A DNA stretch of 64,000 bases, from the NCBI GenBank assembly GCA_016212525.1, contig JACRGD010000007.1, positions 220,778 to 284,777 of the forward strand, in the 5' to 3' direction. This DNA comes from Microcaldota archaeon. GTDB lineage: Archaea; Micrarchaeota; Micrarchaeia; Anstonellales; Bilamarchaeaceae. This document shows positions 25,782 to 35,017 of this stretch, piece by piece. Every line of letters begins with the position of its first letter. Within the stretch, counting starts at the first letter, position 1. Below the pieces are notes generated by a model. It was not told the DNA's origin. It did not search any database and was given only the letters and a program-made list of their open reading frames with translations. The translations under genes were made by a program, and so were the position numbers.

Positions 25782-27362
25782 TCACGCAGGAACCAGATAG
25801 AACGTCAGAAGAGAAAGAAGAGACAGAAAAGCAAAATAAAGTGGTGAGAGCGAACGCCGCTCTTCAAACGACGAGATTGCCAAGGCAGAGATAGCGCCAT
25901 AGATGACAAAATACGAAGGAAGGAGACTGGCCACAAGCGAAACGGACGAGGATGCTCCATCAAATAGAACGGAATTTGTTGTATTGGAAAAAAGACCAAG
26001 GACAGTCTTCATTATCAATGGGATAAGAACTGCACCAAGAACTATAGTGTATTTCTGCATCGAGAGAAGAGAGGATCGCTCTTTCTTTAGCTGCTCGATT
26101 TCCAAAATATCCCGCGCTACAAGAGAAACCCGATCGAAATTCCCCAGCGAGAGCATTTGCGAGAGACTCTTTAGCGCAAGGCCGATTGTCGGCGATGGAT
26201 TGCGCGCATAGAAATCATCAAGAACACTCTGCGCCTTGAGATTGGACTGAAGCTGACTTAACGAGCGCTTGGATTCGATAGAAAGAACTCCAAAGCCGGA
26301 TTGACTCATCGAGACAAAGATCGATTCGAGCTTCGAACCTTTAGGCAGGGCGGAAATCGAAAGAAGAGCATCAGGTAGAAATCGTTCCATCTCTTCTATT
26401 TTTCGACTTTCAAAAAAGTCAGAGTGGGAAAGGATCAGAGGAATAAGAATTGCCACAACGATGCCAACTAATAGAAATGAAGGCAGAAGGAAGTGAAAAA
26501 CCAGAACCAGCAGAGGTGCAAGCAGAAGATAGCCATTGAAGCCGGAGGAAGTGGATGATGAGAGAATCGTTTTTGGTATGAGTGAACGACTGACTAAAAG
26601 AAGCACAACACCCACAAGCGGAAAAACAAGAAGGAACGAGAGCTCGATTTCTAATTTGCCAACTTTTGCAAAACCAAGAAGCGAGTAGATTAGCAGGAAG
26701 GTAGGTACGATAGCTAAAACGCAAACGAAAATCAAGGTGAAAATAGAGACTTTGGATGCGGCTTCCCGCATTCGCACGGACTGGACGGACATCATATCAG
26801 AAGCAATCTTTTTTATGGCAAGGCTCATACTCCCACTCTCGTAGGCAGAAAGCAGAACTCCGGTTGCCCTCTTTATCAGATAGGAATCGAAAGTAAGTGC
26901 CCATTTGGCCAGAAGAGGCCGGATTGATATGCCGGCCTTGGACTGATTAAGAAGTGAATTCATCATGGGCCCGATTATTGCAAATTCATCCGCACATCGC
27001 TCGAGAGCGCCATTAAAATCAAGACCCAACTCCAGATAAGTCGAAAATAAAGAGAGGAAAAGAGGCAGCTCGTTTTCGATCGCAAGAACTTTGTTTTTCC
27101 AACGCAGATAGGGCAGAGAAAGGATCAGAAGTGAACTAAGAACCAATGCCAAAAGACCAATCCAAATTTGGAAGTTGAAAATGAGAAAGGCCAGAAGTGA
27201 ACAAACTACCGAACCAAGAACAAGAAATGATGCATATCTGTACCGATCGAACTCGCCTCGAGTTATCGAATATGGAAGCGCCATGGGAAATTGGGGCATA
27301 AGATCCACTAAAGAGGGAAGAAGTGAATCGGAATTGGCAGGGAATTTATCTGGAGAAATCAC
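25782..27362 (-). CDS. Type IV pilus-like assembly membrane protein (TadC/GspF type)
   Basis: The 526-residue polytopic protein has two GspF-like domains. The first, about residues 95-215, follows two helices: ENELPLFLSLFSTYLELGLDFNGAL, then GSMSLAIKKIASDM. The second is about 310-430, with EEMERFLPDALLSISALPKGSKLE. Each is followed by membrane helices. It forms the membrane platform of a type IV filament machine, on which the ATPase acts. It overlaps the ATPase gene by 4 nt. No pilin gene with a class III signal peptide is seen next to it. The matching prepilin peptidase is at 55.6 kb. Confidence 0.83.
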   Translation of the reverse strand: MISPDKFPANSDSLLPSLVDLMPQFPMALPYSITRGEFDRYRYASFLVLGSVVCSLLAFLIFNFQIWIGLLALVLSSLLILSLPYLRWKNKVLAIENELPLFLSLFSTYLELGLDFNGALERCADEFAIIGPMMNSLLNQSKAGISIRPLLAKWALTFDSYLIKRATGVLLSAYESGSMSLAIKKIASDMMSVQSVRMREAASKVSIFTLIFVCVLAIVPTFLLIYSLLGFAKVGKLEIELSFLLVFPLVGVVLLLVSRSLIPKTILSSSTSSGFNGYLLLAPLLVLVFHFLLPSFLLVGIVVAILIPLILSHSDFFESRKIEEMERFLPDALLSISALPKGSKLESIFVSMSQSGFGVLSIESKRSLSQLQSNLKAQSVLDDFYARNPSPTIGLALKSLSQMLSLGNFDRVSLVARDILEIEQLKKERSSLLSMQKYTIVLGAVLIPLIMKTVLGLFSNTTNSVLFDGASSSVSLVASLLPSYFVIYGAISALAISSFEERRSLSPLYFAFLSLLSLLTFYLVPA

Positions 27363-28702
27363 TCATCATCATCCTCGCGAATAGATGGAACAAAATCGAA
27401 GAATTCCTGCTGGTATGAATCAAAAAAAGATCGATAATCCAAGGGAGCTGCCTTGAGAAACTGAATGCGTTTTGTTAGCTGCTCATCCAGCTCAGACTTT
27501 GAAATTTTTAGTGAGTCAAGAAGCTTTTGAACTATTCGCGAATCAGAAGACAACACGCCATTTTGAATCAGAGGATGAACTTTTGAACTATGGAATTCTG
27601 ACAATTCAACGATTCTCCGGATTTCGGTGAGTTTTTTCGAAGATGAATCATAGATCATGAGCCTGCGCTGGACCAGAATGGCATCGATCGCCTCTAAATC
27701 CTGCTCCAAAACACCAAAACCCCCAAGACGCAAAATTGCTTCTTTGGCCGATTTGGCATGCATGGTCGCATAGCTACCTCTGGCCTGACCCGCAAGCAAA
27801 ACCTCCATCAGTGCAGTTGCTTCAAGAGAGCTTCTAATCTCGCCAACGACCATCCGATCAGGCCGCATACGAAGTGAATCATAAACCAGATCAGTAAGTC
27901 CGATACCCATTTGCTTATTCGAAACAAGCCGCAAAAGGTGTTCATGGGGAAGATTGACTTCAGGCGTTTCCTCGATGATAAGAATGCGCTCGGATTTAGG
28001 AACAAAGGAAAAGAGCGAATTGAGCGTGGTGGTCTTACCGCTCGCAGTATTTCCGGCGATCAAAAGCGAACAGTCGCATTGCATAATGAGCGAAAGAAGG
28101 GCGAGCGTTTCAAAATCACACAACTCGTGATCGACCAGCTCGCGAGGTGAAAACGGCCGGTCGCGGAATTTTCTGATGGTTATTTCACCGCTCGAAAGCG
28201 GAGGCAGAGAGGCATGGAGTCTTGAGCCATCAGAGAGAACCGCATCGAGTCGAGGATTCTGGAGAGTAATGTGACGACCAAGATTCCGACCAAGTTTGTT
28301 TACCACGTCAGTTATCATCTGCAACGTTTCAAACTGCGCGTTTGTCTGCTGCCAGCCAAGATCACGAAGGTAAACATACGCAGGTTTGTTTGGGCCAATT
28401 ATACTGATCTCTTCGATAGATGGGTCTTCAAGCAGAAAGTCGATAAATGCATTTCCAAAAATATGTGAAAGCGCATACGAATGGAGATATTCCTTTTGTG
28501 ATTGATCCAGATAGACGCTCGACTGCTGGGCACTTGATCGGATCAGATCAGAAATTATCTGCTCGCGCATAGATGGATCTTTATCCCGGCTTTCCTTCTT
28601 GGCTGCCTCTTCAATTTGACAGATAAGTTTTTCCTCATCTTCACTAAGAGGCGGCAAGCGCAGATCATACTGTGCAGAACCACGAACATGCCAGCCTAAC
28701 AT
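27359..28702 (-). CDS. Type II/IV secretion-type ATPase (TadA/VirB11-like) for pilus assembly
   Basis: The 447-residue soluble ATPase has an N-terminal regulatory domain (about 1-190), including SIEEISIIGPNKPAYVYL and RLDAVLSDGSRLHASLPP. The RecA-like domain has Walker A GNTASGKTT (217-225). The Asp box is IIEETPEV, Walker B is RPDRMVVGEIR, and the His box is ARGSYATMHAKSA. It powers pilin extension or retraction. The order with the GspF-like gene is the archaeal Tad/Arl-style pair. A short Ala/Lys-rich gap separates it from the unrelated ORFan upstream. Confidence 0.9.
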   Translation of the reverse strand: MLGWHVRGSAQYDLRLPPLSEDEEKLICQIEEAAKKESRDKDPSMREQIISDLIRSSAQQSSVYLDQSQKEYLHSYALSHIFGNAFIDFLLEDPSIEEISIIGPNKPAYVYLRDLGWQQTNAQFETLQMITDVVNKLGRNLGRHITLQNPRLDAVLSDGSRLHASLPPLSSGEITIRKFRDRPFSPRELVDHELCDFETLALLSLIMQCDCSLLIAGNTASGKTTTLNSLFSFVPKSERILIIEETPEVNLPHEHLLRLVSNKQMGIGLTDLVYDSLRMRPDRMVVGEIRSSLEATALMEVLLAGQARGSYATMHAKSAKEAILRLGGFGVLEQDLEAIDAILVQRRLMIYDSSSKKLTEIRRIVELSEFHSSKVHPLIQNGVLSSDSRIVQKLLDSLKISKSELDEQLTKRIQFLKAAPLDYRSFFDSYQQEFFDFVPSIREDDDE

Positions 28703-28818
28703 AAAGAAAATTTGTACTTAAGGACACTTTTTAATTTAGAAGGAAAATTCGTTGGGATAGAGGGCAAAAAAAGGATACAAAAAAAGAAAAAATGTGGAGA
28801 TAAAGGAAAAATCAGAGA

Positions 28819-29829
28819 CTATCTAAACCAGGCGGGAACTGCGCGAGGCAGGATTTCTGAACCGGGATTGGTTGATTGTGGACCGCCTAGATTGTAGCCA
28901 GTTAAAGGAGGAGGCTCTCTTGGAAGACCAGTGGCAAGAATGTGGGCAAGCACACCAAAACAAACCAAAGTTTCCCGATCTGGCTGCGCTGTTCCCGGGG
29001 CTCTAGTAAAGTACCATTGGAAATAAGTATTTGGAGCTCGCCACTGGGCCTGATTAGTTCCCCGACCTGGAGGAAGAGGATCCAGACGACCAGCAGCTAG
29101 ATCGGCCTGACGTACACCCAGAATTGCAAAGCGGGCCTGCTCACGAAATTCCATGAAAAGACTCGTGTTTCTTCTTGAACCGGCTATATGAGCTACATCA
29201 CGCGCAAAATCAGTGTCGGTAGGACATGCGATCCCGCTTGAGTAACCCCGATTCATCTGGTCAGTAAGACGGATCATTCGAGGGTTGCTCGAGGGTTGTA
29301 ACGAAGCAGAATCCGCAGCTCCCAGAACCTGGGCAGTAGGACTTCGACTATCGCGTGATGCAGTTATTGTTTGATCAGTATGCGGCGCACCCATGAGGGC
29401 ATTTAGGAATTCCTGAACATTGCCACCAGTCTCGCCACTATGAGTTCGCCCCAGATGTGCTCGATAGGTGGCATAAAGCTGGACCATTGGATGAGTAGGA
29501 TCGACGGGATGTTCTAATCTTCTTTGTAGTGCCGTCATCGCCTGCTGATGGAATCTATATCTGGCACGAGCAGTTGCTTCCCCACCGCACTCGATTGGAT
29601 TCTCACGAAGAGATTGAATCATAGCAGCAATCTGATTTGCATCGCGGCTAAAGATGGCATCGACAAATTGCTGAACAGTAACGCTGCTTTGAACCGCAAC
29701 AGGAGTAGTGATAGTTGGAACCGTCTGGGCCAGCATAGAGCCCGAGGCAACTGGACGTCGTGGCACAGTAGTTGAAAAATCAGATTTTGGAGGTTGTTCT
29801 TCTTCCCGAACTCGGTGAGTGTTTACCAT
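28819..29829 (-). CDS. Unknown 336-residue soluble protein
   Basis: I do not recognise it. The first 55 residues are polar and Pro/Thr/Val-rich, probably disordered. Residues about 56-140 are helical (VQQFVDAIFSRDANQIAAMIQSLREN). The rest is mixed with many Arg and Pro and includes ANTYFQWYFTRAPGT and LVCFGVLAHILATGLPREPPPL. There is no signal peptide or membrane helix. A TATA-like TCTTTTTAAT lies 26 nt before the ATG, so it is transcribed on its own as a leaderless mRNA, like the other ORFans in this window. Confidence 0.55.
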   Translation of the reverse strand: MVNTHRVREEEQPPKSDFSTTVPRRPVASGSMLAQTVPTITTPVAVQSSVTVQQFVDAIFSRDANQIAAMIQSLRENPIECGGEATARARYRFHQQAMTALQRRLEHPVDPTHPMVQLYATYRAHLGRTHSGETGGNVQEFLNALMGAPHTDQTITASRDSRSPTAQVLGAADSASLQPSSNPRMIRLTDQMNRGYSSGIACPTDTDFARDVAHIAGSRRNTSLFMEFREQARFAILGVRQADLAAGRLDPLPPGRGTNQAQWRAPNTYFQWYFTRAPGTAQPDRETLVCFGVLAHILATGLPREPPPLTGYNLGGPQSTNPGSEILPRAVPAWFR

Positions 29830-29901
29830 ATTGAAAGATAGAAAGAGAAGATTAAAAAGATACGCAAAAGGAAAAAATAGAATACAAATGGAAAGAAAAA
29901 A

Positions 29902-30888
29902 TTAGTTTGATTTGTGTTTTGCCTTTATCCATTCGAACGTATTTGTAAGACCCTGATCGATCGAAACTTTGGGCTTCCATCCAAGTGCAAGAACCTTATC
30001 GACGCTTGGAATGCGTTTTTGGACGTCGTCCTTATAGGCCTTAACACTCTTAGTTCGGAGCGGCTTCCCTGAAGGACCGCACATTTTCCAGATACGCTCG
30101 AGAAGATCCATAACTGAAAGCGCATCGGGATGGGCAACATTATAGTCGTTGTTATCGGTTCGCTTATCGAACGAAAGGGTCGCAACGGCATTGGCAAGAT
30201 CAGTTACATAAGTATACGCCCGAACCTGAGTTCCAGCGCCAAAGATCTCTACTGGATCCTGCTTATCATAGTAGACCTTTTTGATCAAGTCTGGAATGAC
30301 ATGTGCCATACCAGGTTCGTTGTGAGGAACTTCACCTGGACCGTATGCATTAAACGGCCTAAAGGTCGTGTATTTCATGCCATATTGATCATGGAATGCA
30401 GTTGAGTAGTATTCACCGACAAGTTTGGAAAATCCATAGTGACTAATCGGAGGAGGAGCAGTGAAAATATCCTCTTCGCGCGAGGGGAATTTCTCGGTTC
30501 GCTCGAACACCATGGACGAGGAAATATAGATCATCTTCTCAAATGCCCTTGCTTTGCGCGCCTCGTCTAAGAGGTTCGAGTACATGAGAGTGTTGTCTCT
30601 AAGAATCTCAGCAGGATATTTGTGGAAATAACCAATTCCACCAATGCGCGCTGCGAAATGGAAACAATATTCAACATCCGTCAGAAGACCCGCAACAGCC
30701 TTGGCATCGCAGAGATCAACCTGCTTGAATTTGACTTTTTTGAAATCGAGATTTGTAATTTCGCCCTTACTTAAATTGTCAGCAACAGTTACATCATGCC
30801 CTGCTTCGACCAATTGTCGAACTACATTACTTCCGATAAATCCCGCGCCACCAGTTACAAGTACATTAGACATAAGAACACCAGACAT
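29902..30888 (-). CDS. NAD-dependent nucleotide-sugar epimerase/dehydratase (extended SDR)
   Basis: The 328-residue extended short-chain dehydrogenase/reductase has the Rossmann motif VTGGAGFIGSNVV at the N terminus. Other SDR motifs are the active-site Y-x-x-x-K in YGFSK, SSSMVFE, and FRPFNAYGPGE for nucleotide-sugar binding. The segment GGIGYFHKYPAEILRDNT resembles GDP-mannose 3,5-epimerase and GDP-fucose-type enzymes more than UDP-glucose 4-epimerase. Substrate remains uncertain. An internal ATG at 30873 (MSNVLVTGG) is an alternative start; the ATG at 30888 has a TATA-like element 23 nt upstream. It lies next to the nucleotide-sugar dehydrogenase in a glycan cluster. Confidence 0.9.
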   Translation of the reverse strand: MSGVLMSNVLVTGGAGFIGSNVVRQLVEAGHDVTVADNLSKGEITNLDFKKVKFKQVDLCDAKAVAGLLTDVEYCFHFAARIGGIGYFHKYPAEILRDNTLMYSNLLDEARKARAFEKMIYISSSMVFERTEKFPSREEDIFTAPPPISHYGFSKLVGEYYSTAFHDQYGMKYTTFRPFNAYGPGEVPHNEPGMAHVIPDLIKKVYYDKQDPVEIFGAGTQVRAYTYVTDLANAVATLSFDKRTDNNDYNVAHPDALSVMDLLERIWKMCGPSGKPLRTKSVKAYKDDVQKRIPSVDKVLALGWKPKVSIDQGLTNTFEWIKAKHKSN

Positions 30889-30924
30889 GTTTCAGATAGT
30901 TACAAAATAATTACAAAATAAAAA

Positions 30925-32139
30925 TCATGAATCATTTACCCTAAACACAGAAGACTTTTTTCCAAAGACATTCCATACATCAATAACTACTGCGTCTTTT
31001 TTGATGTACTTTAGATAATAGTCCAAAGGTTTCTTATATTCATCATGGGCGGTCGCAATAACAACGAAATCCGCATCCTTTAGAAGAGACTCATACTCCT
31101 TTCCATGGAAGTAGACATCATGGACATGAACATCTGCAAGCTCCTTTTGGAAGAGTTTTTTGACCTTGTGTGAAAGAGATGCCCGATCATCATCAATATT
31201 TGCCTTAAATGCAAGGCCTAAAATCACACATTTCTTTCCTTTAGGTGGCTTAAGTGCCTTTGCTTTCTGAATTAAGTATGCAGGCAAAGTTTCGTTGATC
31301 TTCCAGGAGGTTGAAATCAAGTCAGCAAAAGGAATTTTCTCCATCAAAAAGAAACCGTCCTTAAAGAGACATGGACCAGCAGCAAAACCAGGAATTTTTG
31401 GACCGCCACGAGAATAGTTTTTGTTTGACAGTTCGACTATCTCGTACGCATTCGCACCCCATTCTTCAGAAATAACCAGGAATTCGTTGGCAATTGCAAA
31501 GTTGATGTATCGATACATGTTGGTAAAGAGCTTTAGCAATTCGGCGTTGATGGCAGAAGTCGGATAAACCTCAGTCTTCATTTTTTTGAAGAACGCAACT
31601 GCTTTTTCGGTGCTCTTTGGATCAATTCCACCTACGATTTCTGGGAGCTTGTCTAATTCCACCATTGCTTTTCCCTCGGCAATTCGTTCGGGGCAAAATG
31701 CAACAAATAAATTTTCTCCGACCTTAAAATTTCGTTTTTGCTCTATGTAGTTCTTGACGTGCTCGGTGGAACCAGGAGAGACAGTGCTTCGCAGGATAAG
31801 AGTCTGACCCTCTCTCAAATGAGGAATCATTGCGTCTAATGATCCATGTATCTGTGAGAAAACTGGATTTAGATACTCGTCAACAGGAGTTCCCAGAGTC
31901 ATGACGATAACATCGACCTCTGAAATTTTAGAAAAGTCAGTAGTCGCCCAGAACGTCTTGTTTATAACTTTCTGAAGTTCTGCCTGAGCACCTTCTTCCT
32001 TAAATGGCATTTTGCCGCCGTTAATGAGGTCGATCTTTTTCGCGTCGATGTCAATTCCGTAGGTCGGGATACCTTTGCTAGCAAAGTAAATTGCTAATGG
32101 AAGGCCCACCCGTCCGATTCCAATAACACATGCTTTCAT
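30925..32139 (-). CDS. UDP-sugar dehydrogenase (UDP-glucose/UDP-ManNAc dehydrogenase family)
   Basis: The 404-residue protein oxidises a UDP- or GDP-sugar to the uronic acid in two NAD steps. The N-terminal NAD domain has VIGIGRVGLPLAIYFASKG. The middle has TLGTPVDEY and LRSTVSPGSTEHV, then ELLKLFTNMYRYINFAIANE. The catalytic Cys is in GPCLFKDGFFL. The C-terminal domain has LGLAFKANIDDDRASLSHKV, the usual G-L-x-F-K-x-x-x-D-D-x-R-x-S-x-S site. Some positions differ from the consensus (for example CLFKDGF rather than CLPKDPY). It lies 36 nt upstream of the epimerase gene and is probably co-transcribed with it. Confidence 0.93.
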   Translation of the reverse strand: MKACVIGIGRVGLPLAIYFASKGIPTYGIDIDAKKIDLINGGKMPFKEEGAQAELQKVINKTFWATTDFSKISEVDVIVMTLGTPVDEYLNPVFSQIHGSLDAMIPHLREGQTLILRSTVSPGSTEHVKNYIEQKRNFKVGENLFVAFCPERIAEGKAMVELDKLPEIVGGIDPKSTEKAVAFFKKMKTEVYPTSAINAELLKLFTNMYRYINFAIANEFLVISEEWGANAYEIVELSNKNYSRGGPKIPGFAAGPCLFKDGFFLMEKIPFADLISTSWKINETLPAYLIQKAKALKPPKGKKCVILGLAFKANIDDDRASLSHKVKKLFQKELADVHVHDVYFHGKEYESLLKDADFVVIATAHDEYKKPLDYYLKYIKKDAVVIDVWNVFGKKSSVFRVNDS

Positions 32140-32186
32140 GATTTCACCGTAGGTTGTAGTTGTTATGTTCTAGTAGATTAAAATTA

Positions 32187-32897
32187 TTAGCGTAAATATG
32201 CAAGTTTGATCATCTTTAGAAATAAACTAAAGTACCGGTCGAATGTTTTAGAGAGCTTAAATTTTGCAGTCCCTGCAGTCCGGTCCTGCCAGCTTACTGG
32301 AATTTGAACTACCTTGTATTTGGCAAGCAGCATACGAACCATCAGTTCTGCACCGACTTCAAAACCATTGGAATCGGCTCCGATAGTTTTGACCTTAGAA
32401 GATCTAAAGGCCTTAAAATTATTTGAAGTGTCATTAATAGAGGTCCAGAACATTAGCATAACGGAGTAGTTAAAGAGCCGATTACAGATGTTTTTGAGAA
32501 TTGGATAGTCGATGACTTTCGAACCGCTCATGAACCTTGAGCCGACAATCACATCATAACCCTGCTGGAATTTTTCCCACATGGGTCTAATGAAGCGAGG
32601 ATCATCAGAAAGATCGGCCATCATTATGACAGTTAGTTCGCCGTTTGCCTTTGCAATACCCTCTCGAATCGAAATTCCAAATCCATATGGAGGCGATCTG
32701 GCGATTAATTTTACCCGTGGATCTGATTTTGAAAAATCCAAAACTGCCTGCTGGGTACCATCATTACTTCCGTCATCGACAATAAGGATTTCGTAATCCA
32801 AAGAATCGGACTTTAGCTCTGAAGTGAGAGTGGAGAGAGAAGTTTTGATGCATTCTGCTTCGTTTCGGGTTGGCAAAATCACTGAAATCTGAACCAT
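32187..32897 (-). CDS. GT2 glycosyltransferase, dolichol-phosphate mannosyltransferase-like
   Basis: The protein starts MVQISVILPTRNEAECIKTSL at ATG 32897; the track adds eight residues. It has the GT2 fold with DDGSNDGTQ (nucleotide site) and VIMMADLSDDPRF, which corresponds to the D-x-D metal site. GSRFMSGS and QIPVSWQDRTAGTAKFKL follow, typical of DPM1/Alg5-like enzymes that load a sugar onto a polyprenyl phosphate. A C-terminal hydrophobic segment is short, so it is mainly soluble or peripheral. The order with the epimerase and dehydrogenase suggests synthesis of a lipid-linked uronate or hexose for surface glycans. Confidence 0.9.
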   Translation of the reverse strand: MVQISVILPTRNEAECIKTSLSTLTSELKSDSLDYEILIVDDGSNDGTQQAVLDFSKSDPRVKLIARSPPYGFGISIREGIAKANGELTVIMMADLSDDPRFIRPMWEKFQQGYDVIVGSRFMSGSKVIDYPILKNICNRLFNYSVMLMFWTSINDTSNNFKAFRSSKVKTIGADSNGFEVGAELMVRMLLAKYKVVQIPVSWQDRTAGTAKFKLSKTFDRYFSLFLKMIKLAYLR

Positions 32898-33015
32898 GAT
32901 ATCACAAGCGATAGCTAACACAACTTATTGACATTAGCGATAGATAGCTCTGAATCATAAGGACGCCGCCAATATTTATATGCATTCTTGTGTAGGACTG
33001 GAAATAAAATAGAAG

Positions 33016-34845
33016 TCAAAATTCCTTGATCTTATAGAGCCTAAAGTAATCAGTACCTCCATATGAAAAGGTTTTCTCAAGGGTAAAGTGGTTATAGAGG
33101 TCGGGGCTTAGCGGCTCGAGACTCATCTGATAGGGAGTTGCAATCAACAGATCATATATGGGCGCACCCTCACGAGGAGCAGGATCGAGCGAACTCTTTG
33201 CATTTCCAAACTTAACACCGTTTGCAATCCAATAACGCGAATAATCAGGAGTGTTAGGAACGCTTAGCGGATCGAAAAATCCGGCAACCTTGCCTTGCTC
33301 ATCGAATTGGAATTCGTTTGGTATCCACCGGTTCGACCAAAGCAGATATTTGACATGATATTTTACCAGCAACTGACTTCGCATAAGATCATTGTTTCCA
33401 TATACGATCACTGCCTGGTCGGCCATGCGCTGATGCATATCAATGTATGGACTTGCATGCGCACGACGATAAGATAGCACTTTTCTTCCAGCAACCGCAT
33501 TCATCATAAAACCGTCTTCATTATCGGTTAGTATGATATCATTGACATCAGTATTGGATCTAAGGTAAGCTCTTAGATCGGCAATCGGAGGAGGCAATGG
33601 ATTGATTGCATGCTGGAGATACTGATCTTTCTCCTGCATACGCGTCCACTGGGAATTAAGATAATAGGCTGAAAATAGAAGAATAGCAATAAGCAAGACG
33701 ATCGATAGATTGCCCCCCTGACCATACTTTCGATCGATCGAGATCAGACCGAAGTAGAACGTCAGCATAAGGACTATCGGATATATTTGATCCGACATCA
33801 TGAAATTGACCAGATGGAAATTAAACAGAGGCACAGTTATGGCTGGATGAATAATAACGAGCAGCCAGAGGACAAACAAAACAAGGACGAATTTTTCCTT
33901 AAGTTCATTTCGATTCGAAACCAGATGGTAAAGGCCAAACAGATAGATTATAGAAAACAATGGACCTAGGCCAGATTTAAGTGGAAATAGAACAGCCGAA
34001 ATAAGATCAATTATACCTCCCCAAAGATATGCTGAAACATGCATATCAGGAACTGTTATATTCTGGATATCATTAGGAGTGCTTCCGTGGTAGACAAATA
34101 GGGGCTTGTACCAGAACAAAAGAGAGATCAGAAAACCCAAAATAAATACTCCTGCCCAGAGCTTTAATTTATCCATTCCTTCTTTTGATATAGTAATGGT
34201 AGTAAGAGCAGAAAAATCAGTTATGAAAAGAGGCAAAAGGAAAACTATTGCCGATGCCCCAAAGATAAGGAAACTAATGAAGAATGCCTGTGTATTTGAA
34301 AGAGCACAAAGGCCCAAAAGCAGGGCAGTTAAAATAGCCCGTTTCATATCTGGAGAGCGAATAAATTCATAGATACATAAAACAAATGCAGGAACTAGCA
34401 GATAAGCTGCAAAAGGACTGTATTTGAAAATAGGAAAACCAGAAGCAAAATAGAACAATGCTAAAATCGGAGCGAATGTCAAATCACCAAAGAATCGGAG
34501 GCAGATCAGATAAATTACAACAAGAACCAGCACCGCTATCAAAATACTAAATAAGATAAGACCCTGCATCGGATCCAAGCCCAAAAGTTTGGAGAATAGT
34601 GAAACACTAAGATGATAAAACCAGGGAACCCAGGGAACTTCATCGCTCATCTGGGCGCTCGAAAGAGGATTACCGCCTTCGAAGATATGCATGACTCCCC
34701 CAAGACCATTATAATAGTCACCACCATAAATGGGCGAGGGAAGGCTTTGGAATTTTGAGACCAGATTGTAGTGAAGATAGAGAATAAAAAGTGCCCCGAG
34801 AAGATAGAGAACATTGGATTTTGTAAGATATTTTGAGAGCTCCAT
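33016..34845 (-). CDS. Polytopic membrane protein, probable GT-C-type glycosyltransferase
   Basis: From the internal ATG at 34845 the protein is about 609 residues. The track adds 25 Cys-rich residues from 34920 that look non-native. About eleven to twelve membrane helices fill residues 10-430, and a soluble external domain of about 180 residues ends the protein. After helix 1 comes SPIYGGDYYNGLGG, whose acidic residues sit where GT-C enzymes place the catalytic Asp/Glu. The C-terminal part (ILTDNEDGFMMNAVAGRKVLSYRRAH) resembles the external domains of archaeal AglB-like or other GT-C proteins that work on lipid-linked sugars. It may transfer sugars outside the membrane. Family assignment is from architecture. 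Confidence 0.65.
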   Translation of the reverse strand: MELSKYLTKSNVLYLLGALFILYLHYNLVSKFQSLPSPIYGGDYYNGLGGVMHIFEGGNPLSSAQMSDEVPWVPWFYHLSVSLFSKLLGLDPMQGLILFSILIAVLVLVVIYLICLRFFGDLTFAPILALFYFASGFPIFKYSPFAAYLLVPAFVLCIYEFIRSPDMKRAILTALLLGLCALSNTQAFFISFLIFGASAIVFLLPLFITDFSALTTITISKEGMDKLKLWAGVFILGFLISLLFWYKPLFVYHGSTPNDIQNITVPDMHVSAYLWGGIIDLISAVLFPLKSGLGPLFSIIYLFGLYHLVSNRNELKEKFVLVLFVLWLLVIIHPAITVPLFNFHLVNFMMSDQIYPIVLMLTFYFGLISIDRKYGQGGNLSIVLLIAILLFSAYYLNSQWTRMQEKDQYLQHAINPLPPPIADLRAYLRSNTDVNDIILTDNEDGFMMNAVAGRKVLSYRRAHASPYIDMHQRMADQAVIVYGNNDLMRSQLLVKYHVKYLLWSNRWIPNEFQFDEQGKVAGFFDPLSVPNTPDYSRYWIANGVKFGNAKSSLDPAPREGAPIYDLLIATPYQMSLEPLSPDLYNHFTLEKTFSYGGTDYFRLYKIKEF

Positions 34846-34909
34846 AAGCAGAATAATAGGTGCGAAAGATAAATATACAGAACACACTGCGTGAAAAAAG
34901 CAGTAACTA

Positions 34910-34978
34910 TAGCACACCACGAAACCAATACGACGGATTCTGAGTCTTTCTCATTCAGTCCTAAGTCGTAGTGTGCTA
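34910..34978 (-). other. Possible structured RNA or operator element
   Basis: Between two minus-strand genes lies a 69-nt segment with nested inverted repeats. tagcacac (34910-34917) pairs with gtgtgcta (34971-34978). Inside it tacgac (34929-34934) pairs with gtcgta (34965-34970). The two right arms are contiguous, while the left arms are split by 11 nt. The core can fold further (GGACTGA against TCAGAATCC). No tRNA T-arm or known sRNA motif is seen. It may be a 3'-UTR structure of the upstream gene or a leader element of the GT-C gene. Confidence 0.35.
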
Positions 34979-35017
34979 CCTTAGCGAATCGCAAAACAAT
35001 TACGGTTCGCTGTAAAT

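Noticed and set aside
34647-34994. A 115-residue minus ORF containing hydrophobic runs
   Set aside because: It overlaps the GT-C gene in another frame and the nested repeat region. Its hydrophobic composition mirrors the antiparallel/alternate reading of a membrane protein.
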